Below, in pieces: positions 16,585-24,445 of a stretch of 64,000 nt of DNA. The position numbers and the translations under genes are program-made. The DNA is from Cupriavidus pauculus. GTDB lineage: Bacteria > Pseudomonadota > Gammaproteobacteria > Burkholderiales > Burkholderiaceae. The notes under the pieces were generated by a model. That model made no database searches and had not been told where the DNA came from. It saw only the letters and a list, made by a program, of their open reading frames with translations. The stretch covers positions 1,738,501-1,802,500 of the forward strand of contig NZ_CP044067.1 of the NCBI RefSeq assembly GCF_008693385.1, in the 5' to 3' direction. Numbering within the stretch: position 1 is the first letter of the stretch; every line of letters begins with the position of its first letter.

Positions 16585-17094
16585 ATGATTCGCGAAGACA
16601 GCCTTCCCCTGCTCGAGGCGGAGCTAGCGGCGGTCCAGCAGCGCTCGGTGCTTTATTCCCGCCCGGGCTTTCTGATTCGCCGGCTGCATCAGATCCATGG
16701 CGGTCTGTTTCTCGAAGAGACCAGCGAGTTCAACATCACGCCGGTCCAGTACAGCCTGATGTCGGCCCTGCTCGAGCAGGGCGAGCTCGATCAGAATTCA
16801 CTGGCGATGGCGATCGGCCTCGAACGCACCACGGTGGCCGAGGTGTTGCCGCGCCTCGAGGCACGCGGATTGATCGAGCGCCGGCAGTCGCCCCTCGACG
16901 GCCGCGTCAAGCTCGTGCGTCTGGCGCGCAAGGGCCGCACGCTCGTGCAGCGCATGCAGGAGGCCGTGGAGCGCGCGCATGCGCGCACGATCGAGCATCT
17001 GACGCCAGCCGAGCGCGACCTCTTCATGCTGATGATGATCCGGATCGTAGAGGCGAGCGACGTGCCCGGCGTGGCACCCTTGAAGAGCAAATAA
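16585..17094 (+). CDS. MarR-family transcriptional regulator
   Basis: A 169-residue winged-helix regulator. The MarR core is evident: FNITPVQYSLMSALLEQGELDQNSLAMAIGLERTTVAEVLPRLEARGLIERRQSPLDGRVKLVRLARKG, that is the recognition helix and the DxR wing. The long C-terminal helix (VQRMQEAVERAHARTIEHLTPAERDLFMLMM) forms the dimer interface in this family. It is divergent from the molybdenum hydroxylase operon, so it very probably controls it, usually as a ligand-released repressor. I chose the ATG at 16585 because the family N-terminus begins there. Palindromic sites before its own start suggest autoregulation. Confidence 0.9.
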   Translation: MIREDSLPLLEAELAAVQQRSVLYSRPGFLIRRLHQIHGGLFLEETSEFNITPVQYSLMSALLEQGELDQNSLAMAIGLERTTVAEVLPRLEARGLIERRQSPLDGRVKLVRLARKGRTLVQRMQEAVERAHARTIEHLTPAERDLFMLMMIRIVEASDVPGVAPLKSK

Positions 17095-17109
17095 GCCTCA
17101 CACGCGCTT

Positions 17110-18198
17110 TCATGTCTCCCTGGCTTCGCGCAGCGGAAACATCAGCATCGCTGCCGCAATGCCCAGCGCGCCACCGAGCAGCGTCTCCCAGGCGCGCGCG
17201 ACCAGCACCGCCAGCGAATGCTCGCCGGAGACGGCCAGCGTGACCACGAGCGTGAATGCAAAGGCGCCGCAGGCCACGTCGTACCGCTCGGGAAGCGCCA
17301 TCGCGTAGACGATCATCGCCAGCGACGCGGCACACCAGATCAGCAATGGCGCGTGCGCCGCGAGCGGCAGGCAGACGAGGCCCAGCGGTACGCCCACGAG
17401 CGTGCCGACGATGCGGCGCCGTCCGCGCTCCAGCGTCGCTGCGGCGGTGCCCGTCACCACATACACGCATGCGGTGACGCCCCAGGCGGATTCGATCAGA
17501 CCGAAGGCGCTGTTCAACGCCACGACCACCAGCGAGGCGGTTGCCGCCTGCAGGCCCATGACCAACTCTGGCGAGCCGAACCGCGGCCGCACGATCGGCG
17601 CGAGCGGTGGCGCCGGCACCGGCTGCTCGGCGGGACCGGTCAGCATGCGTGGCACCACGGCGGATACGATCGCAATCAATACGGCCGCGACAATGGCCAT
17701 CAGGTCGCGCGGCCCGAGGTCCGCCGTATAGCCCAGCAGCTGTCCGATATAAAGCTGCGATCCCACGCCAGCGCCGAGCACACCGTAACGGCGCAGAAAC
17801 CCGACACCGAACGCCCCACTGATCAGCACCCACTCTCCGCCCGCGCGCAGATGCGCGGACAGCCAGGGCGACGCCACCGCATAGACGGCCGCGCCGAGCC
17901 CGGCCGCGATGCAGAGCGCGACGAGATCGCGGGCCGAGGCATACCGTGTCGTACGTGCCTCCGACACACTGGCCCACAACGCGAACCCGGCCGCCAGCGT
18001 CACGAGGGGCGCCGCGTCGGGCAATCCAACCGATACGTCCCGCAGCGCGCCGAGCGCCGCCGCGATGCCATAGGCCGTGACGAGGCGCAGTCCCTTGATA
18101 CGGCGATGCGTACCCGGGTCGATGCGATCCAGCCACTGGGAAAGCCTTTGGGAGAGCCGCTGGGCGAGGGCGGCCGCGGCGGTAAGAGCGGCGGGCAA
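17110..18198 (-). CDS. FUSC-family inner membrane protein
   Basis: A 362-residue protein with two blocks of hydrophobic helices (about residues 45-170 and 220-355) separated by a Pro-rich linker (QPVPAPPLAPIVRPRF), the layout of FUSC (fusaric-acid-resistance-like, YccS-like) proteins. The C-terminal block has ESAWGVTACVYVVTGTAAATLERGRRRIVGTLVGVPLGL, the usual FUSC_2 signature. The start is a TTG at 18198 with GGAG upstream. Proteins of this family are linked to aromatic acid efflux, but no HlyD-type partner is present here. It is convergent with marR and divergent from pcaD. Confidence 0.75.
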   Translation of the reverse strand: MPAALTAAAALAQRLSQRLSQWLDRIDPGTHRRIKGLRLVTAYGIAAALGALRDVSVGLPDAAPLVTLAAGFALWASVSEARTTRYASARDLVALCIAAGLGAAVYAVASPWLSAHLRAGGEWVLISGAFGVGFLRRYGVLGAGVGSQLYIGQLLGYTADLGPRDLMAIVAAVLIAIVSAVVPRMLTGPAEQPVPAPPLAPIVRPRFGSPELVMGLQAATASLVVVALNSAFGLIESAWGVTACVYVVTGTAAATLERGRRRIVGTLVGVPLGLVCLPLAAHAPLLIWCAASLAMIVYAMALPERYDVACGAFAFTLVVTLAVSGEHSLAVLVARAWETLLGGALGIAAAMLMFPLREARET

Positions 18199-18347
18199 TG
18201 GGTGCTCCGGCGAAGGAACGGCTGCCTGCTATTAAACGCCGCCTCTGGCCGGCACGCAACGGCACGCGGAACGCAGGGACATCGCGGCAGGCTTGGCGCG
18301 GCGGCGCTATCATCGCGGCTTTGCTCGCTCGCTTTCAGGAGACTCGC

Positions 18348-19124
18348 GTGCCCTACCTCGATCACGCCGGCGCCCGGCTGTTCTACACCGTCGATGGCCC
18401 CGATGGCGCGTCCGCCATCGTCTTCTCCAATTCTCTCGGCGCCGATCACACGATGTGGCAGCCGCAGGCCGACGCGCTGGCGGGCGAGTACCGGGTAGTC
18501 CGGTATGACACGCGCGGTCATGGCCGCTCGACGTTCGACGGCAAGCCGTTCGACATCGACACGCTCGGCCGCGACGTCCTGGCTGTTCTCGATGCATTGG
18601 AGATCGATACGGCCGCGTTCTGCGGGCTATCGATGGGCGGATCGACGGGGCAGTGGCTCGGCATTCACGCGCCGGAGCGCTTCTCGCATATCGTGCTGGC
18701 CAACACGGCGGCGAAGATCGGGGGCACCGACGGCTGGAACACGCGTATCGCCACGGTGCTGAGGGATGGCATGGGCGTCATGGTGGAGCCTTCGGTCCAG
18801 CGCTGGTTCACGTCCGGCTTCGTCGCGCGCGAGAACGCGGCGATCGCGCCGCTGCGTGAGGTACTGGCGGCGCTCGACCCGCAAGGCTATGCAGCCAACT
18901 GCGCCGCCGTGCGCGACGCGGATTTCCGCACGACCGCGTCCTCGATCACGGTGCCCGTGCTCGTCATCGCGGGCAGCGACGATCCTTCCACAACAGCCGC
19001 CGAAGGCCGCGCGCTGGCCGATGCGATCCCGAACGCTCGCTATCTCGAACTCCCTGCCGCCCATATCTCGAGCTTCGAACAGCCGGCGCGCTTCACGCAG
19101 GCGCTGCGGGAGTTCCTGCGCTGA
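18348..19124 (+). CDS. pcaD: 3-oxoadipate enol-lactonase
   Basis: A 258-residue alpha/beta hydrolase. It begins VPYLDHAGARLFYTVDGPDGASAIVFSNSLGADHTMWQPQ, closely the PcaD N-terminus. The nucleophile elbow is GLSMGG (Ser), the acid lies in IAGSDDPST and the His in LPAAHISSFEQP. PcaD hydrolyses 3-oxoadipate enol-lactone to 3-oxoadipate in the protocatechuate and catechol branches of the beta-ketoadipate pathway. I chose the GTG at 18348, preceded by CAGGAG; the longer frame has no family residues. No other pca gene is in the window, so it is isolated. Its last 32 bp overlap the convergent LysR gene. Confidence 0.85.
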   Translation: MPYLDHAGARLFYTVDGPDGASAIVFSNSLGADHTMWQPQADALAGEYRVVRYDTRGHGRSTFDGKPFDIDTLGRDVLAVLDALEIDTAAFCGLSMGGSTGQWLGIHAPERFSHIVLANTAAKIGGTDGWNTRIATVLRDGMGVMVEPSVQRWFTSGFVARENAAIAPLREVLAALDPQGYAANCAAVRDADFRTTASSITVPVLVIAGSDDPSTTAAEGRALADAIPNARYLELPAAHISSFEQPARFTQALREFLR

Positions 19125-20022
19125 CGGCGGGCGCGGGCCCGAGCCGCGCGGCGAAGACACGCCGGCAGATGTCGAGGAAATCGCGGCTCAGAATATTGCC
19201 CTCGGCCTGCAACGCAGTCGCCGCAATGATCGGCAGCCGCACATCCGGCACCAACGGCACCGCGCGCAATCCCATGGCCTCCGCCCCCAGCGCGGTGGCC
19301 GCTTCGACGATACCCACCCGCCTGCAGCGCGCGGCCAGCGCCATCACCGAGTGATAGGACAACGCCTGCACGCTCGACTTCACGCCGATGCCGAGATCCC
19401 GGCAGGTCTGCGCAAGCAGCCGCCCGACGGGATCGTCCGGGTCCGGCCCGATCAGCGGATGCTCGCCCAGGAACGCCAGATCGATCGCATTGACCGGCGG
19501 CACCACGCTCGGCGGGCCAATGCACATGAGCCGGCTCATCGCGAGCAACTCCTCGCGCACCGCCGGATGCGGCACGTTATGGAACAGAATGCCGATATCC
19601 GCATCCAGCAGCGCGAGATCCGCCGCCGCCTGATCGGAGTAGATCGCGCGCACCGTAATGCGCGCGTTCGGATAGCGCAGTGTCATCTCGGCCACGGCCT
19701 CCGCCACCAGCGTCTCGGCCAGCGCCGGTGCCGCAATGATCCGCAACGTATCCGACCGCTCCCCCCGCAGGTTCTCGGCAAGCTTGCGAATCGCGCCAAG
19801 CTGCGCATCCAGCTTCTCCATCTCCGGATACAGCTGCAGCGCCTCGCGCGTGGCGACCAGGCGCCCGCGCACGCGCTGGAACAACACGTAGCCAAGCTGC
19901 CGCTCCGCACTATGCAGGATCTGCGTGACGGCCGGCTGGCTCAGGTTCAGCAGCTCGGCCGCCGCGCTGAGCGTACCCGTGACGCGAATGGCATTGATGA
20001 CCTCGATATGGCGCAGCCTCAT
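19093..20022 (-). CDS. LysR-family transcriptional regulator
   Basis: A 309-residue LysR regulator. The N-terminal helix-turn-helix reads RLRHIEVINAIRVTGTLSAAAELLNLSQPAVTQILHSAERQLGYVLFQRVRGRL. A type 2 periplasmic-like effector domain follows. The ATG at 20022 has GGGGGAAG upstream and is preferred to 20046. It is the last gene of a leftward group after an M20 peptidase and an MFS carrier, with 49 bp to the MFS stop, so it may be co-transcribed with its own targets. The effector could be an N-acyl amino acid given the peptidase, but this is a guess. Confidence 0.87.
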   Translation of the reverse strand: MRLRHIEVINAIRVTGTLSAAAELLNLSQPAVTQILHSAERQLGYVLFQRVRGRLVATREALQLYPEMEKLDAQLGAIRKLAENLRGERSDTLRIIAAPALAETLVAEAVAEMTLRYPNARITVRAIYSDQAAADLALLDADIGILFHNVPHPAVREELLAMSRLMCIGPPSVVPPVNAIDLAFLGEHPLIGPDPDDPVGRLLAQTCRDLGIGVKSSVQALSYHSVMALAARCRRVGIVEAATALGAEAMGLRAVPLVPDVRLPIIAATALQAEGNILSRDFLDICRRVFAARLGPAPAVSAGTPAAPA

Positions 20023-20071
20023 CGGCACTTCCCCCTGTTGCGGCATCCGCGGCCATTATGCGCCGCCGCGC

Positions 20072-21409
20072 CTACGCCTTCTGCGGCAATGCCCCCTCAG
20101 CCCCCTCGGCCCCCTCGGTCCCCACGTCCGGCGTGCCCACCCGCTGCCTGCGGAAGTACACGAGGCAAGCGAGCGCGAGCATGACCGTCGCCATCACGTA
20201 GTAGGCGGGAATCATCTTGCTGCCGGTAGCCTTCGACAGCCACGCGCACGCCAGCAGCGACAACCCGCCCACGACCGTGAAGTTCAGGTTATGGATCAGT
20301 GCCAGCCCCGTCGTACGCGTACCGTGAGGAAACAGCTCCGCGAGAAACGCCGGCATCGCGCCCTGGAACACCATCACGCACGCGGTAAGCCCGGTCACGC
20401 AGGTGACATACACCGGAACGGTCGGCACATTCACCATCCACAGGAACGCGGGCACGGTCAGTACCGCGGTCAGCAACGTCCCGAGCGTGATCATCGCCAG
20501 CCGGCCATGACGATCGGACAACGCGCCGAACACCGGCGGCAGGATGATCTGCGCCATGGCGTAGCCCATCGCGCCATACATCGAGTCCGCGACCGACAGG
20601 CCCAGCTCCTTCTGCGCATACAGCGGGATGTAGACACCAAGCAGATAGTTGGTCGAGGCCGCCAGCGAGTACACGCCGATCGCACAGGCGATGCGTGTCT
20701 TGGCGGTGGTCAGCGTGGTGCGCACCGGATTCGCCTCGTGCCGCCCCTGCGTGAACTCGGGTGTCTCGTCGACGCGACGACGCAGCCAGTAGCCGAACGG
20801 CACGATGACTAGCCCAAGGATGAACGGCAACCGCCAAGCCCATGCAACAATCTGCTCGCTGGGCACGGCGGCCGTCAGCACGTACGTCACCACGCTGGCG
20901 AGTCCCGTCGCCAATCCGATACCGACCACCTGAAAGCTCGCGAAATAGCCGCGCCGATGCCTGGGCGCGTGCTCGGTGACGAACGACACCGACGTCCCGA
21001 ACTCGCCGCCCGCCGAGAATCCCTGCAGGAACTTGCCGGCGACCAGCACGACGGTGCCCGCGATGCCCCATGCCGCATAAGACGGCGCAAACGCGATCAT
21101 CGCGGTGCCGACGCCCATCGCCCAGATGGTGAGCATCATGCCGGCCTTGCGGCCATGACGATCGGCGTAGCCACCGATGACGAGCGCGCCGAGCGGGCGC
21201 ACGAAGTAACTCACGCCGAACGTGGCCAGCGTCACCAGCAGCGACGTGTAGGGATCGGCGGTGGGAAAGAAGACTCTGGCGATATAGACGGCGAGAAAGC
21301 CGTAGATGAACAGATCGTAGAACTCCAGCATATTGCCGACGAGCGCCGAGCCGATGACGCGGCGAAAGCGGGCGCGGGTGGCCTGATCGAGTGCATGAGA
21401 TTGCGGCAT
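20072..21409 (-). CDS. MFS transporter, metabolite:H+ symporter type
   Basis: A 445-residue carrier with 12 predicted membrane helices. It has the MHS-family start GSALVGNMLEFYDLFIYGFLA, the loop 2-3 motif GGYADRHGRKAGM, GKFLQGFSAGGEFGTS and ELFPHGTRTTGLAL in the second half. This subgroup imports small organic acids with protons. The C-terminal tail GTEGAEGAEG is low complexity, encoded by tandem 9-bp units. The ATG at 21409 has CGGAG upstream. It follows the M20 peptidase gene by 32 bp, so it probably imports the peptidase substrate. Confidence 0.87.
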   Translation of the reverse strand: MPQSHALDQATRARFRRVIGSALVGNMLEFYDLFIYGFLAVYIARVFFPTADPYTSLLVTLATFGVSYFVRPLGALVIGGYADRHGRKAGMMLTIWAMGVGTAMIAFAPSYAAWGIAGTVVLVAGKFLQGFSAGGEFGTSVSFVTEHAPRHRRGYFASFQVVGIGLATGLASVVTYVLTAAVPSEQIVAWAWRLPFILGLVIVPFGYWLRRRVDETPEFTQGRHEANPVRTTLTTAKTRIACAIGVYSLAASTNYLLGVYIPLYAQKELGLSVADSMYGAMGYAMAQIILPPVFGALSDRHGRLAMITLGTLLTAVLTVPAFLWMVNVPTVPVYVTCVTGLTACVMVFQGAMPAFLAELFPHGTRTTGLALIHNLNFTVVGGLSLLACAWLSKATGSKMIPAYYVMATVMLALACLVYFRRQRVGTPDVGTEGAEGAEGALPQKA

Positions 21410-21441
21410 GACGGACTCCGGTGTGGGTGGCGGGGCCGCCA

Positions 21442-22737
21442 TCAAGCGTTCAGGAAATCGAAGCCCGCCAACGCAAAGGCTTCCGCCAGCACGCGCAGCT
21501 CGGCAATCGACACGTGCTCGTCGGGTGCGCCCATGTTCCGCGGCGTCAGACCGCAGACGACGGTCGGGACGCCCGCGCGCCGGTACAGCCGCGCATCGGA
21601 TGCGCCAACGCGCATGTTCACCACCGACGGCATGCCCGAGACCTCCTCGCAACAGCGCCGCAGCGTGGCGACCACCGCGTGGTCCGGCGACGTCCAGCTC
21701 GGTTCGTAGCGGCGGTCGATGATCGCTTCCACACCTGGGCATTGCTGCAGGATCTGCGCCAGCTCGTGCTCGACATCGGACACGCTCGTCCCCACGGGAA
21801 GACGGAGGTCAACCGTCGCTTCGGCCGTGTCGGCCACCAGGTTCGGCAGCCGGCCCCCGCGAATCGTGCCGATCGTCATCGTGATCCGGCGCAGCACGTC
21901 GCTCTCTCCCGCGCCGGACAGCGCTTCGGAAACATGGCTTGCCTCGCGGATCGCGGCCAGCACCGTCGGCGGCGCCGCCACCGGCATGTCGCGCAGCCCC
22001 GTCAACGCATCGAGCGCGCGCAGCAGCTTCTCAATCGCGCTATCGCCCTTGTGCACATGGGCGGCATGCGCGGAGGTCCCCCGCGCACGCAGCGTCAGCC
22101 ACACCATGCCCTTCTCGCCAAAGCGCAGCACGCGCATCGATCCGGTGTCGGCGCTGATCATCGCGTCGCCGCGCGCATGCGGGACGTGGTCGAGCAGGTA
22201 CTGCGTGCCTTCCACCCCCATGGTCTCCTCGTCGCCGACGAATGTCGCCACCACCTCGCCCGGCCAGGCATGCCGGCACGCTGCAAGCTGCCGCATCGCA
22301 ACAAGAATGGCGGCGATGCCGCCTTTCATGTCCGACACCCCGAGACCGAATAGATCGGTGCCGCGCACTTCGCCGGCAGGGTCGGCGGTCCACGCGTCGG
22401 CATCGACGAGCGGAAACGTATCCATATGCCCATTGAATACCAGCGTGCGCCCGGGGCCATTGCCCTTCAGCCGCAGCACGAGATTCATCACGTGCGGCAA
22501 GGTGCCGTACCGCTCCACCTCCACGCCGGGAATGTCGCGCGCATAGGCGGCGATGGTCTCCGCCATCGCGTGCGTGTCGCCGGGCGGGCAGGCGCTGGGC
22601 ACCGCGACAAGGCGGCGCGCGACGTCGATGGTGTCGGCGGAAGCCGAGCGTGCGGCGGCCGCCAGCCATGCACGCGTGTCGTGCCGGCCCACTGGCGCGG
22701 CGGTGGCCGGATATGAGGAGTCGAGAGTGTCTTGCAT
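21442..22737 (-). CDS. M20-family metallopeptidase (ArgE/DapE type)
   Basis: A 431-residue zinc hydrolase. Metal-site motifs are LVFNGHMDTFP (His/Asp), GLGVSDMKGGIAA (bridging Asp) and VGDEETMG (general-base and metal Glu). A dimerisation domain follows (ADTGSMRVLRFGEKGMVWLTLRARGTSAHAAHV). Family members remove acyl or aminoacyl groups from amino acids or small peptides. I chose the ATG at 22737; the longer ORF has no family-like residues. It heads the leftward peptidase-MFS-LysR group and is divergent from the amide operon. The exact substrate is not visible. Confidence 0.87.
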   Translation of the reverse strand: MQDTLDSSYPATAAPVGRHDTRAWLAAAARSASADTIDVARRLVAVPSACPPGDTHAMAETIAAYARDIPGVEVERYGTLPHVMNLVLRLKGNGPGRTLVFNGHMDTFPLVDADAWTADPAGEVRGTDLFGLGVSDMKGGIAAILVAMRQLAACRHAWPGEVVATFVGDEETMGVEGTQYLLDHVPHARGDAMISADTGSMRVLRFGEKGMVWLTLRARGTSAHAAHVHKGDSAIEKLLRALDALTGLRDMPVAAPPTVLAAIREASHVSEALSGAGESDVLRRITMTIGTIRGGRLPNLVADTAEATVDLRLPVGTSVSDVEHELAQILQQCPGVEAIIDRRYEPSWTSPDHAVVATLRRCCEEVSGMPSVVNMRVGASDARLYRRAGVPTVVCGLTPRNMGAPDEHVSIAELRVLAEAFALAGFDFLNA

Positions 22738-23017
22738 GGCGAATGGACGATGTCGATGGGGGAGCCGATGTCGATCGGTGTGTGCCGCATGTCGTCGATG
22801 ACGATTGCGTGAACCCATCTTCGGCGCCGCGATGGGCGCCGTCCAATTAGCAAGTGGTGCGCGCCTATAAGAGAAATCAAAGTCCGGCACCGTTCTCGCG
22901 CATGGCGCACCGCAATAAAGATTCCCGTGCGCCGCAACGGGGAACGCAAGACGTTCTTCGCAGGATTGGTAAAAATCCCTACACCCGCCGCAAATCCTTA
23001 TGCTATAAATCCCTGCA

Positions 23018-23082
23018 AGACGAGATGTCGTCTCACAACATGTCGCGCTAGCTGCCAATATTGCCAGCGGAGCGCAAGGCAA
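23018..23082 (+). promoter_or_regulatory. candidate ANTAR-target hairpins in the amide operon leader
   Basis: AmiR/ANTAR proteins are known to bind two RNA stem-loops with hexaloops having A at position 1 and G at position 4. The segment 23061-23077 can fold as TTGCC / G(C)GCAA with one bulged C around the loop AGCGGA, which has A1 and G4. The hairpin at 23018-23033 has a perfect 6-bp stem (AGACGA/TCGTCT) but its loop does not fit the rule. An alternative pairing TTGCC/GGCAA (23061-23065 with 23078-23082) also exists. Support is therefore partial. Confidence 0.35.
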
Positions 23083-23085
23083 CAG

Positions 23086-23119
23086 AGCCCGAACCGGTGA
23101 AGACCGGTTCGGGCTTTTT
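23086..23119 (+). terminator. intrinsic terminator in the leader (attenuator candidate)
   Basis: AGCCCGAACCGGT (23086-23098) pairs perfectly over 13 bp with ACCGGTTCGGGCT (23103-23115) around the loop GAAG, followed by a T-run. It faces rightward and lies about 120 bp before urtA, with no gene upstream on that strand that would need it. It is therefore best read as a leader attenuator of the operon that encodes AmiR. Confidence 0.8.
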
Positions 23120-23239
23120 CGTTTTCAGATTTCTGCGCCTTTCGTAGTGCCCCAGTCGAATGGATGCCACGGCAACCAGGGCGGAGCTTTGCCTTCGACT
23201 TCGAAAACAACACCGCATCACATGGCCTAGGAGAACACG

Positions 23240-24433
23240 ATGAGCCAGTTCAATCGCCGCCGCTTCGTCAAGACCGCCGGATCCATGCTCGCGCTCGGCG
23301 CGACCTCGGGCACGCTGCTGCGCCCGCTTGCCGCGCATGCGCAGGAGAGCGTCAAGCTGGGGCTGCTGCATTCGCTGTCGGGCACCATCGCCATTGCCGA
23401 GGCATCGCTCGTGGATGCCGAGAAAATGGCCGTGGACGAGATCAACGCCTCGGGCGGCATCATGGGCCGCAAGATCGAGGTAGTGGTCGAGGATGGCGCG
23501 AGCGAGAACCCGATCTTCGCCGAGAAGGCGCGCAAGCTGCTGGAGCGCGACAAGTGCGCGGCGATCATCGGCTGCTACACGTCGGCCTCGCGCAAGGCCG
23601 TACTCCCCGCGCTTGCGCGCGCCAACGGCCTGCTGTTCTACCCGACGTACTACGAGGGACAGGAGCAGGACAAGCACGTCATCTACCCGTCGCAGGAAGC
23701 CACGCAGTCCGTCATCGCCGCCATCGACTGGATGGCGCGCGAGAAAGGCAAGACCATCTTCCTGGTCGGCTCCGACTACATCTATCCGCGCACCTGCAAC
23801 AAGATCGCCAAGGCCACGATCACGAAGCTCGGCGGCAAGCTCGCGGGGGAGGAATACGCACCGCTCGGCCATACGGAGTTCTCGTCGATCATCAACAAGA
23901 TCAAGGCCGCGAAGCCCGACTGCATCTACAGCACGGTGGTCGGCGGCTCCAACGTCGCGTTCTACAAGCAGCTGCGCGCCGCGGGACTCGACGGCAGCAA
24001 GATCACGCTGCTCTCCACCGTGGTGTCGGAGAACGAGATCGAGGGCATCGGCAAGGACAACGCGGCGGGTTACTACGCGTGCATGGGCTACTTCCAGAGC
24101 CTGAAGAATCCCGTCAACGAGCGTTTCGTCAAGGCCTTCAAGACGCGCTATGGACAGGAGCGCGTCATCGGCGATCCGATGGAAGTGGCCTACAACAGCG
24201 TCTACCTGTGGAAGCTCGCCGTGGAGAAGGCCAAGACCTTCGACCCCGAGAAGGTGGCGGCGGCGGCCGGCGGCGTCACGCTCGACGCGCCCGAAGGCAC
24301 GGTCCGCGTGCATGCCACCAACCATCACGTATGGAAGAAGGTGCGCGTCGGGCGCGCGCGCCCCGACGGCCAGTTCGACATCGTGTGGGAGTCCGCGAAC
24401 CTGATCGAGCCGAATCCGTTCCCGCAGCTGTAA
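23240..24433 (+). CDS. urtA: UrtA-type (urea/amide) ABC substrate-binding protein
   Basis: A 397-residue binding protein with a Tat-like signal (RRRFVKTAGSMLALGA) and cleavage after AAHAQ. The mature part has VKLGLLHSLSGTIAIAEASLVDAEKMAVDEINASGGIMGRKIE and GCYTSASRKAVLP...LLFYPTYYEGQE, typical of UrtA and related short-chain amide binders (FmdD). AGGAG precedes the ATG. It should present urea or, given the linked amidase, short aliphatic amides to UrtBC. The same region is conserved in AmiC encoded later in the operon, so the two are paralogues with different locations. Symbol is by family; the ligand is not proven. Confidence 0.82.
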   Translation: MSQFNRRRFVKTAGSMLALGATSGTLLRPLAAHAQESVKLGLLHSLSGTIAIAEASLVDAEKMAVDEINASGGIMGRKIEVVVEDGASENPIFAEKARKLLERDKCAAIIGCYTSASRKAVLPALARANGLLFYPTYYEGQEQDKHVIYPSQEATQSVIAAIDWMAREKGKTIFLVGSDYIYPRTCNKIAKATITKLGGKLAGEEYAPLGHTEFSSIINKIKAAKPDCIYSTVVGGSNVAFYKQLRAAGLDGSKITLLSTVVSENEIEGIGKDNAAGYYACMGYFQSLKNPVNERFVKAFKTRYGQERVIGDPMEVAYNSVYLWKLAVEKAKTFDPEKVAAAAGGVTLDAPEGTVRVHATNHHVWKKVRVGRARPDGQFDIVWESANLIEPNPFPQL

Positions 24434-24445
24434 CGGAGACGACGC

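Larger units (their letters stand above)
22738..23239. promoter_or_regulatory. divergent promoter and long leader region of the amide operon
   Basis: A 502-bp gap. The open frame at 22854-23051 (65 residues, basic) lacks a good ribosome site and family features, so I do not call it. A GG-N10-GC pair at 22886-22899 (GGCACCGTTCTCGC) loosely resembles a sigma-54 promoter core, which would fit nitrogen control, but the match is weak. Further down are a 6-bp-stem hairpin (23018-23033), a hairpin with a hexaloop (23061-23077) and a strong intrinsic terminator (23086-23119), all before the first gene. Confidence 0.45.

Noticed and set aside
20090..20125. Tandem 9-bp units near the MFS stop as a regulatory repeat
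   Set aside because: They are in frame and encode the Glu-Gly-Ala tail of the carrier; no other signal is present.
22886..22899. Sigma-54 promoter for the amide operon
   Set aside because: GG-N10-GC is present, but the flanking bases fit the consensus poorly and such pairs are common in GC-rich DNA; kept only as a remark.
22854..23051. 65-codon rightward frame in the amide leader
   Set aside because: No ribosome site, basic random-like composition, and it overlaps the hairpins of the leader; more likely untranslated.
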